NCBI GenBank assembly: GCA_017508245.1
Contig: JAFVZI010000009.1
Coordinates: forward strand, 1-64,000
Length of the DNA: 64,000 nt
DNA from: Helicobacteraceae bacterium
GTDB lineage: Bacteria > Campylobacterota > Campylobacteria > Campylobacterales > Helicobacteraceae
Direction: 5' to 3'
The notes under the pieces were generated by a model. The model made no database searches. It was not told the origin of the DNA and saw only the letters and a program-made list of their open reading frames with translations. Position numbers and translations under genes: made by a program. Every line of letters begins with the position of its first letter. Positions within the stretch are counted from its first letter, which is position 1. Below, one piece after another: positions 57,700 to 64,000 of this stretch.

Positions 57700-58814
57700 A
57701 ATCTAAGCTCCGTGAAAATTAGAGAAAATATCGCATTTACCAAAATCACGCCAAATAAGGCATACACAACACTCGTGGTCGTTTTTTCTCCAACGCTTTG
57801 AGTGCTATTTTCAACTCTAAATCCGACAAAACAACCGATAATAACAATAGTAGCTGCATAAAATGGTGCTTTTATGATTCCAGTCCAAAAGCTATTCATT
57901 CCTACAAACTCTTTTAGTTGTGAAATATAATCACCAAATGTTATCCCAAATCCAGCTTTTAAAAATACCATACAGCCAAATATCGATACCAAGTCAGACA
58001 AAAATACCATCAGTGGAAACGAAATGACAAGAGCGATAAATCTAGGCAATACAATAAAATTTAGCAAATTAAAATTCATTGTTCTCATTGCACTTATTTC
58101 TTCTGTCATTTTCATAACACCAATTTGTGCAGTATATGCAGAAGCACTTCTTCCTGCGACAATCAGTGCTACGACAAATGGCCCTATTTCTCGAAGTGTG
58201 AGTTTTGCAGTCATTTCAACACTAGCTTGCGGGAATCCCATCCTTTGCAATGTAGCGGCACCTTGATATGCAATAACTCCACCTACGATAAAAGACACTA
58301 TAAAGATGATAGGCATCGCAGTAATAACACCGTGATATATGTGATAAGCAATAGCTTTAAATCTTATTGTTTTTGGATTTGTGATAGATAAAAAAAGAAA
58401 ATAAAGCAATATTCCAATAAAATTGATAAAATCAATAGTAGCATTAATGGCGTCAAATATGCCTATTCCAAGCTTTGATATGCTTTGTTTTATGAAGTTT
58501 TCTTTTATCTTAGAATCTTCTTTAGATATTTTTACACTTCCTAAAAATTCTAAAAACTCTTTTGCATTTTGTGTATTTGCAATGATTGTTATTTGCTTAT
58601 TTTTACTTTATATTTTTTCTATATAGTGTTTTAAAAAAATGATAAAGGACATATCAAATTTGTTTATTTCATCTAGATTGATAATAAATTCACTAAATTC
58701 AGCAGAATCTAACATCAATGCCAAAGCTGTTATTTCGCTTTTTTTGATTTTGTCTCTAAGGTTTCCACTAAGTATTATTGTCAATCTTTTATTATTTGCT
58801 ATGCTTTCAATCAA
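57696..58814 (-). pseudogene. mlaE: MlaE-type permease gene with an in-frame stop after its STAS-like domain
   Basis: Two pieces of one gene lie in a single frame. The 5' piece (58814-58608, 68 residues, TTG start with GGAG) is a STAS-like domain ending HYIEKI, then TAA at 58608-58610. The same frame continues without another stop as SKNKQITIIANTQNAKEFLEF into the permease (IIFIVSFIVGGVIAYQGAATLQRMG; ISAMRTMNFNLLNFIVLPR), ending at 57696. Unbroken, it would be about 372 residues, like Helicobacter MlaE with its fused N-terminal domain. The only usual in-frame start after the stop is TTG 58409, at the first helix. It may be a true nonsense mutation or an error. Confidence 0.8.
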
Positions 58815-59155
58815 GGAAGATTCTCCAGATTTATTTTTTTGCTAACACTTGCAATGCAATCATCAAATATATTTAGTTTTTTTATAGTCATATCTATGCT
58901 AATTAAATATTTAAAATTTGATTTTATAGAATCTAGCACAAAATCTAGTGCATTTTCTAAATAATAAAATTGATTTTTGTTAAAAATATCAATGATTAGA
59001 CTATGAAGTAAGGAATAATCCACAATCTCAATATTTCTATATAAAATCTCAAGATCTATGATTATATCTTGCTTGTTTTCTCGCTCAAATTCCAAGATTC
59101 CAATGATTGTGCATATCTTGAAATCTTTTAGCGATATTTTAAAAATATTATCCAC
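58811..59155 (-). CDS. folB: Dihydroneopterin aldolase
   Basis: A 114-residue FolB-like protein of folate synthesis. The N-terminal FKICTIIGILEFERENKQDIIIDLEI matches the family's LxxxxxIGVxxxER...Q.V.xD pattern, including the glutamate and lysine/arginine region. The C-terminal DMTIKKLNIFDDCIASVSKKI is less typical, since the usual catalytic lysine segment (KP) is KKL here. It lies between plsY and the mlaE STAS piece, overlapping both ends by 1-4 bp. Confidence 0.8.
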   Translation of the reverse strand: MDNIFKISLKDFKICTIIGILEFERENKQDIIIDLEILYRNIEIVDYSLLHSLIIDIFNKNQFYYLENALDFVLDSIKSNFKYLISIDMTIKKLNIFDDCIASVSKKINLENLP

Positions 59156-59796
59156 TAAAGAATCTTACCTTCTTGGTTTGTTATAAGTCTTATTATATTT
59201 GGTATATGCGTGTATATTATCAAACATAGCAATATTATAAGCGGTGTGTGTGTGCCTACCTGTGATACTATTGAGATAGCAGGACTAAAATGCGGTATAA
59301 AAAATGATGATATGATACCTATACTTACGCCAATTAGTGAAGAAAGAGATGACACTTTAAATACTTTTCCTGTGATAAACCACGCAATAAGTCCTATAAT
59401 CCCCTCTAGTGGCACGAGTAATATTGTAGAGCCAATAGCTGTTGATACACCTTTGCCGCCTTTAAAATTTAGATATGGACTATAGCAATGCCCCAAAACT
59501 GACAATACTGCAATCGCCCATTGTGTTTCATAAGATAGTCCCATAACCTTTGCTACCAATACCACAATCATACCCTTTGTAGAATCTAGGATTATTGTAA
59601 GTATTGATAATTTTTTTGCATAAGGAGTTTGTAATTTTAAGGCTCTATATACATTTGTAGCACCAATGCTTCCACTTCCGATTTCTAAAAGATTTATCTT
59701 AAATCTTTTGACGATTAGATACCCAAATGGAATCCCGCCCACCAAATAAGCAATAATATAAAATATAACATTTATATTGCTAAGAATTTCAAACAT
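59155..59796 (-). CDS. plsY: Acyl-phosphate glycerol-3-phosphate acyltransferase PlsY
   Basis: PlsY makes lysophosphatidic acid from acyl phosphate at the inner membrane. Five or so helices are apparent. Cytoplasmic-loop motifs are present: LLEIGSGSIGATNVYRAL near 34-51, YLNFKGGKGVSTAIGS near 106-121, and HIPNIIRLITNQEGK near the end. Length is 213 residues. It shares one base with folB and follows purM by 9 nt. Confidence 0.94.
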   Translation of the reverse strand: MFEILSNINVIFYIIAYLVGGIPFGYLIVKRFKINLLEIGSGSIGATNVYRALKLQTPYAKKLSILTIILDSTKGMIVVLVAKVMGLSYETQWAIAVLSVLGHCYSPYLNFKGGKGVSTAIGSTILLVPLEGIIGLIAWFITGKVFKVSSLSSLIGVSIGIISSFFIPHFSPAISIVSQVGTHTPLIILLCLIIYTHIPNIIRLITNQEGKIL

Positions 59797-59805
59797 ATTT
59801 TTTCC

Positions 59806-60789
59806 TTAAACTATTTCTATTGTGCCAGATTCTTGCACTTTACCAATTATGAAGCCGTCACTTTTTTCTAATACGAAATCAACGTTTTCTCTACTTACTG
59901 AAAGTATCATACCTACGCCCATATTAAATGTCCTATATAACTCATTTTCTTCTACATATTTTGCTAAAAAATTAAAAATACCTTGATTTTTTATTTGATT
60001 TTTTTCTATTTTGGCACCAAGCCCACCTAATACTCTAGGAAGATTCTCTATTATCCCGCCACCTGTGATATGGGAGAGTGCATTGATATTGTCTTTTATA
60101 TTTTTAAAGGTTTTAACATAAATTTTAGTTGGCTCTAACAATACATCTATAAGCTTTCTATCATCTAGCAAATCGTCAAATTTCATATTTAGTTTTTCAA
60201 AGCAAATTTTGCGAACTAATGAATATCCATTTGAGTGAATTCCACTGCTTGGAAGTGCTATCAAAATATCATCAACTTTTGCTTTTCTATTCAAATCGTC
60301 TCTCTCGCCAATCCCCACTGCAAACCCAGCCAAATCAAAATCGCCATTATGATACATTCCGGGCATTTCTGCACTCTCTCCACCAATCAAAGCACAAGAA
60401 GCTTCGATGCAACCATCTGCAATGCCCCTTATCACACTAAAAGCACTATTTTTATCTAGCTTCGCTGTAGCATAATAATCAAGAAAAAACATAGGAGTTG
60501 CGAAACTGCATATCAAGTCATTTACACACATAGCCACCAAGTCAATCCCAATAGTGTCTAGTCGCCCGCTATCTATTGCAAGCCTAAGCTTTGTGCCTAC
60601 ACCATCAGTGCTGCTTAAAATCACAGGGTTTTTAAATCCACTAGGAATCGCATATGCTCCGGCAAAGCCGCCAAGAGAACCAATAACATTATCATCAAAA
60701 GTCTTTTTTGCAAGAGGTTTTATTTTATCTACTAGAGCATTGCCCTCATTTATATCAACACCAGAATCTTTATAACTAACTTTATCCAA
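59806..60789 (-). CDS. purM: Phosphoribosylformylglycinamidine cyclo-ligase
   Basis: PurM closes the imidazole ring in purine synthesis. The 327-residue protein begins VSYKDSGVDINEGNALVDKIKP, the normal PurM N-terminus. STDGVGTKLRLA near 63-74 and MCVNDLICSFATPMFFLDYYA near 88-108 form the ATP site; IGGESAEMPGMY and ALPSSGIHSNGYSLVRK follow, then HITGGGIIENLPRVL. It starts the purM-plsY-folB-mla unit; 220 bp separate it from the next gene upstream. Confidence 0.95.
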   Translation of the reverse strand: MDKVSYKDSGVDINEGNALVDKIKPLAKKTFDDNVIGSLGGFAGAYAIPSGFKNPVILSSTDGVGTKLRLAIDSGRLDTIGIDLVAMCVNDLICSFATPMFFLDYYATAKLDKNSAFSVIRGIADGCIEASCALIGGESAEMPGMYHNGDFDLAGFAVGIGERDDLNRKAKVDDILIALPSSGIHSNGYSLVRKICFEKLNMKFDDLLDDRKLIDVLLEPTKIYVKTFKNIKDNINALSHITGGGIIENLPRVLGGLGAKIEKNQIKNQGIFNFLAKYVEENELYRTFNMGVGMILSVSRENVDFVLEKSDGFIIGKVQESGTIEIV

Positions 60790-60861
60790 AATCTAAACCT
60801 TTGGTATTTATTTTTATCTAAGATTATATAAAAAACTCTCTTAAATACTAAAAGGAGAATT

Positions 60862-61020
60862 TTGGACATAAAATGCAGAATCTATTTTGTTTGGATATTT
60901 TTGTGCAGAATCCTAAAAATTTATTTCTTTGTGAGGAAAATAGAGAATCTTAAAGCGAACTTAGAAAAATATTTGTTATATTCTAAGTTCTCTTTGAAAA
61001 GCTTCTTTATTAGATACTAA
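60862..61020 (+). CDS. Possible small ORF in the purM-PepSY gap
   Basis: A 52-codon ORF opens at TTG 60862, 4-5 nt after AAAAGGAG, and ends at TAA 61018-61020, inside the 3' end of the convergent PepSY gene. The product is aromatic and basic (MDIKCRIYFVWIFLC at the start). The good ribosome site supports it; against it are the TTG start, the lack of any family likeness, and the hairpin at 60957-60990 that lies within it. Treat as a candidate only. Confidence 0.22.
   Translation: MDIKCRIYFVWIFLCRILKIYFFVRKIENLKANLEKYLLYSKFSLKSFFIRY
60957..60990 (-). terminator. Hairpin downstream of the TonB receptor/PepSY unit
   Basis: GAACTTAGAA (60957-60966) and TTCTAAGTTC (60981-60990) are perfect 10-bp inverted copies around a 14-nt loop, 20 nt past the PepSY stop codon on the minus strand. 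It is a plausible terminator; the following T-run is weak. The surrounding 220-bp gap also has three AGAATC-type motif copies. Confidence 0.5.
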
Positions 61021-61594
61021 AATATATTGCGATTGCCGTTATTACTAATCCAGCACCAAAATAGGTGATTGCAGTCTTTCTATTTTTCTTACAAAATGAT
61101 GTAACAATCAGCCCAGATAAATAAAATATCATCATTGAGATTGAAAATGCTATCGCAATCAAATCAAAAAATGTAAGCTTAAATCCAAGCATATTATGCT
61201 TTGTCCCAGCACTTTTATGCATCATAACCAACACCCCATAAAGCCCTCTATCTATCACATAAACATAAGCATTTCCAGATTTGTCTTTTCCAAGTGTGGC
61301 ACTATATTTTATATTGCCAATTGTTGGATTTCCTTTCATCATTTTTAAAGTCGTGTCTTTTGGAAGCGGAAGGTTATTTTCTCTTAATGTATCTAGGATG
61401 ACCTTCGCCTCATCACCTTTTTGTGGCATAGAATCTAGTTTAAATTCATATCTATCTGCACCAGAGTTTTGCCTAATCTCAAAAATATACAACACGCCAG
61501 TCAAAACATATATAAAAGCAGCTGGTAAGAAAAATAAGCTCAAATATGTATGGATTTGCATCCAATTTTTTTTATTTAGATTTAAAAATTTCAT
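61010..61594 (-). CDS. PepSY-type inner-membrane protein
   Basis: A 194-residue protein with helices at about 12-35 (IHTYLSLFFLPAAFIYVLTGV), 130-152 and 165-190, and a periplasmic loop between them (GDEAKVILDTLRENNLPLPKD) of PepSY type. The layout is a short form of the PepSY-associated membrane family often linked to siderophore or heme uptake, some members of which act as ferric reductases. I place the start at ATG 61594, with GGAG at 5-nt spacing; 18 upstream in-frame codons are rejected. It follows the TonB receptor by 26 nt, so it probably shares its iron regulation. Confidence 0.72.
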   Translation of the reverse strand: MKFLNLNKKNWMQIHTYLSLFFLPAAFIYVLTGVLYIFEIRQNSGADRYEFKLDSMPQKGDEAKVILDTLRENNLPLPKDTTLKMMKGNPTIGNIKYSATLGKDKSGNAYVYVIDRGLYGVLVMMHKSAGTKHNMLGFKLTFFDLIAIAFSISMMIFYLSGLIVTSFCKKNRKTAITYFGAGLVITAIAIYFSI

Positions 61595-61620
61595 CTTTGC
61601 TCCAAAATTTCTGTCATAGA

Positions 61621-63690
61621 TTAAAATTCTGCTCTTAGATTTATCCAATAATTCCTACCTGGAATCATTCTTTGATATAGATTCGTATAGTTTGACCCGC
61701 CATTGGTAGCTACATAATCTACAAAATTTGTATCAAAGAGATTGTTTATTACAAGTCCTAGATTCCAAGTATTATTAAATTTGTAGTTAGCTCCTAAATC
61801 AAATAAGTGGACATCTTTATACCAAGTGCCAACCCCAGCATTTGCACTGTGTGCTAAGCCTGTTGGGGTTTTGTATTTCCCTACGTATCTTAAATATGTT
61901 TCAAATCCTGTTATTTGGTATGATATTTTTGCAGATGTATTATGTCGTGGAACTGTGCTTAGCGGAGCACCTTTATTTTTTCCTGATAGTTGTTTTGTAA
62001 ATGTGTAAGCATAGGATGCATCAAAACCTACTCCATAGATTCTCTTTATTTGCAATGTAAATTCTAATCCGCTTGATAATGCTTTACCTACATTTTGATA
62101 CAAACTACAAGTGCTAGCACCGCAGTTTCCATATCCCGGCACATTATTACCACTTGTATAATTTATAGTATCAATTTTATCTCTAAAATCAGTATAGAAT
62201 CCTGTTAGTGTGATTAATGCTGGATTTACATCAAACATAAAGCTTAATTCATAATTCCAGCTTTTTTCCGCCTCTAAATTCTTATTTCCATAGATATGAT
62301 TATTTGAATTATCGATTGTGTATCCATCATATAGATATGCTAGTTGTGGAATACTCATACCGCTTGCTATACCGGTTTTTATCGTAAGAAAGTTTGTTGG
62401 ATTTAGATTGATGTAGAATCTAGGGTTTGGCATAGCTTTATACAAATCACTATAATTCAATCTTAGTCCTAATGTAGTAGATATTAAATCCATTGGTATA
62501 TATTCTGCTTCACCAAATAATGCTACTTGATTTTGATGTTTGCTTGCTTGCGGTCTTTTTTCAAATTGTTCATACATATAATAAAGCCCAGCATTTGCTA
62601 TTAAGATTCCAGCTGTGGAAAAATCATAATTTTGATACCACGATGAATTTAATATAATTACTTTATTATCTTGCATAGTAGCCCTATTTGGTGTCCCTTT
62701 CCAGCCACTTGCACCGATAGGAACATTGGCTCGGCTTATTTGTTGTGTATCTGCAAATTGCAAATAAGTATTGAAATCGCCAAAACTATAACTTGCATCG
62801 TGATTTAAAACAGTGTTATATTTGTAGTAATCCCTTATTGCAGTTACTTGACTACTGGATGTATTTAATGAACCTAGATTTTGATAATTAAATTCACTAT
62901 CGATATAAATACTATTTTCACTATTTATAACATAATTTAGCCTTCCACCAATGCTAGCTGTTGTATATCCAGTTGGTGAGTGGCTTGTATATGGATTCTG
63001 ATTGTTGTTGCCTGTATATCCGGGAATATCTTTTTTGTAGAATCTATTTTTACCAGTTGTGTTGAATTTACCACGAAGATTCATCGATAGCACTTCGTCT
63101 ATTATCGGTGTAGCTACATATCCATTAAACCCATACATATGCCCCCAAGTATTGCTATGTTCTTGCAATCTGGTTTCAAGATTAACACTTCCTGTTGCTT
63201 TATCTGGAATCTTTTTTGTAATAATATTTATTACCCCACCCAATGCGTCACTTCCATATATGACAGATGCAGGCCCTCTAATAACTTCTATTCGCTCAAT
63301 CATAGATATAGGTGGCATAAATCCACTCGTAGGGTCAAATCCATTTCCTCCAAACCCTTTAGCGACATTTTGTCTTTTGCCATCAATTAATATCAAAGTG
63401 TATGATGATCCAAGCCCTCTCATCATAATAGAACTTGAACCAGTTTTACTTATGCTTGTTGCAATGCCCGGCACTTCTTGCAGTGCATCACCTAAATCTC
63501 GAATAGGGCGATTTTGCAATTCCTCTTTTGGAATTACCGATATGCTTGCAGGTGCGTCTTTTAGTAATTGTTCATATCCTGTTGCACTTACTACACTTTC
63601 GCCCAAATCTACGTCTTTTATATCATCACCAAGTAAATTGCTTAATGCCGTTATTAACGTTAAACTCAAGACTATACTTTTATTCTTCAA
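61621..63690 (-). CDS. TonB-dependent outer-membrane receptor
   Basis: A 689-residue receptor with a signal peptide at about 1-21 and a short DLGESVVSATGYEQ segment that can serve as the TonB box region. The plug domain covers about 40-155 (APASISVIPKEELQNRPIRDLGDALQEVPGI; IERIEVIRGPASVIYGSDALGGVINIITK). A 22-strand barrel follows and ends in an aromatic residue (INLRAEF). The ligand cannot be read from sequence; iron-siderophore, heme or nickel are candidates. Start is TTG 63690 with AAGGAG 6 nt upstream. A Fur-like inverted repeat lies just upstream. Confidence 0.93.
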   Translation of the reverse strand: MKNKSIVLSLTLITALSNLLGDDIKDVDLGESVVSATGYEQLLKDAPASISVIPKEELQNRPIRDLGDALQEVPGIATSISKTGSSSIMMRGLGSSYTLILIDGKRQNVAKGFGGNGFDPTSGFMPPISMIERIEVIRGPASVIYGSDALGGVINIITKKIPDKATGSVNLETRLQEHSNTWGHMYGFNGYVATPIIDEVLSMNLRGKFNTTGKNRFYKKDIPGYTGNNNQNPYTSHSPTGYTTASIGGRLNYVINSENSIYIDSEFNYQNLGSLNTSSSQVTAIRDYYKYNTVLNHDASYSFGDFNTYLQFADTQQISRANVPIGASGWKGTPNRATMQDNKVIILNSSWYQNYDFSTAGILIANAGLYYMYEQFEKRPQASKHQNQVALFGEAEYIPMDLISTTLGLRLNYSDLYKAMPNPRFYINLNPTNFLTIKTGIASGMSIPQLAYLYDGYTIDNSNNHIYGNKNLEAEKSWNYELSFMFDVNPALITLTGFYTDFRDKIDTINYTSGNNVPGYGNCGASTCSLYQNVGKALSSGLEFTLQIKRIYGVGFDASYAYTFTKQLSGKNKGAPLSTVPRHNTSAKISYQITGFETYLRYVGKYKTPTGLAHSANAGVGTWYKDVHLFDLGANYKFNNTWNLGLVINNLFDTNFVDYVATNGGSNYTNLYQRMIPGRNYWINLRAEF

Positions 63691-63712
63691 TCTTAACTCC
63701 TTTTAGTAAAAT

Positions 63713-63744
63713 TTATCATTTTAAGATAATAATAAAAATGATAA
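63713..63744. promoter_or_regulatory. Fur-box-like inverted repeat upstream of the TonB receptor
   Basis: TTATCATTTT (63713-63722) and AAAATGATAA (63735-63744) are perfect 10-bp inverted arms, 23 bp upstream of the TTG start. GATAATAATAAAAATGATAAT between and across them resembles Fur operators (GATAATGATAATCATTATC). Iron repression of the receptor and PepSY genes is inferred. Confidence 0.55.
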
Positions 63745-64000
63745 TGGATTTTATTAATATAAACTTTATAATTTCTTAATAATTTTCAAGTATTGTTCAT
63801 TCTGTATGCATAGATATATTTAATTTATGATTATATTTTATAGATTTTAGTATAGTATGTTGTAGATATTATATTTTTAATATCACTTCTTATTTTTATT
63901 ACTATTTGGATTTTAGCTACTTATATAGGCATTGATTGAATCGATAGCCTGATACAAAAAGCTTTAAATAATATTACTAATCAAATTTTAAAATGCTATG
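63745..64000. other. AT-rich right edge without a supported gene
   Basis: No gene can be supported here. On the plus strand a broken frame around 63870-63995 encodes a hydrophobic stretch (LISLLIFITIWILATYIGID), then TGA, then IDSLIQKALNNITNQ in the same frame, like the beginning of a membrane sensor or chemoreceptor, but there is no start codon with a ribosome site. It may be a remnant or chance in AT-rich DNA. Confidence 0.3.

Noticed and set aside
58608-58814. An independent small STAS protein
   Set aside because: The same frame continues after the stop into the permease, and Helicobacter MlaE has this domain fused, so it is treated as part of one interrupted gene.
61500-63700. A specific ligand name for the TonB receptor
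   Set aside because: Ligand classes cannot be separated from these motifs alone; naming one would be a guess.

Overview
The window is an AT-rich bacterial chromosome segment with dense, mostly operonic genes. Gene content and order point to a Campylobacterota member of the Helicobacter type. From memory of H. pylori, several blocks are collinear: minD-minE-dprA-ruvX; fabZ-lpxA-clpX-mreB-mreC; ksgA-rnj-kdsD with rlmN nearby; pyrD-M16 protease-dapA-SDR-pgsA-htrA; and fliF-fliG-fliH-dxs. Histidine genes (hisF, hisC), which H. pylori lacks, and a decayed GT10 fucosyltransferase suggest an animal-associated, probably enterohepatic, Helicobacter. No tRNA, rRNA, CRISPR array or insertion sequence was found.

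Layout. 1-5557 (+): tail of an unknown gene, then minD/minE, a periplasmic deacetylase-like protein, a WD40 protein, dprA and ruvX. 5550-13590 (-): mreC, mreB, clpX, lpxA, fabZ, queH, a 29-residue membrane peptide, rlmN, a nucleosidase-like gene and hisF. Two parS-like sites lie in this stretch. 13701-25666 (+): ksgA, rnj, kdsD, a small coiled-coil protein, pyrD, an M16 protease, dapA, a FabL-type reductase, pgsA, rseP, a PLP-binding protein and htrA. 25675-26486 is the decayed fucosyltransferase. 26618-34981 is the replication region: a large secreted protein, ruvC (-), a candidate origin with phased DnaA boxes, dnaA, dnaN and gyrB. 35031-36793 (-) is a restriction-modification pair beside argG. 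38176-43148 (+): cheV, an RND/MMPL protein, an ABC-F ATPase and a sirtuin. 43237-46674 (-): mnmH/selU, pyrC and phosphomannomutase. 46827-54160 (+): hisC, fliF, fliG, fliH, dxs and a membrane protein. 54161-63690 (-): gltX (frameshifted), an Mla-type lipid transport operon (permease gene interrupted), folB, plsY, purM, and a Fur-box-preceded TonB receptor with a PepSY protein.

The most striking signal is not a gene. The heptamer AGAWTCT (usually AGATTCTA or TAGAATCT) is hugely over-represented: I located 21 copies by eye in the first 5.6 kb, against about one or two expected from base composition. It shapes codon choice, forms inverted-repeat hairpins between genes, and is sparse in the restriction-modification island. 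With dprA present, a DNA uptake sequence or another selected genome-wide motif is the leading hypothesis. Other points of note are an apparent AUA start for ksgA and several damaged genes (gltX, mlaE, the restriction enzyme, the fucosyltransferase).
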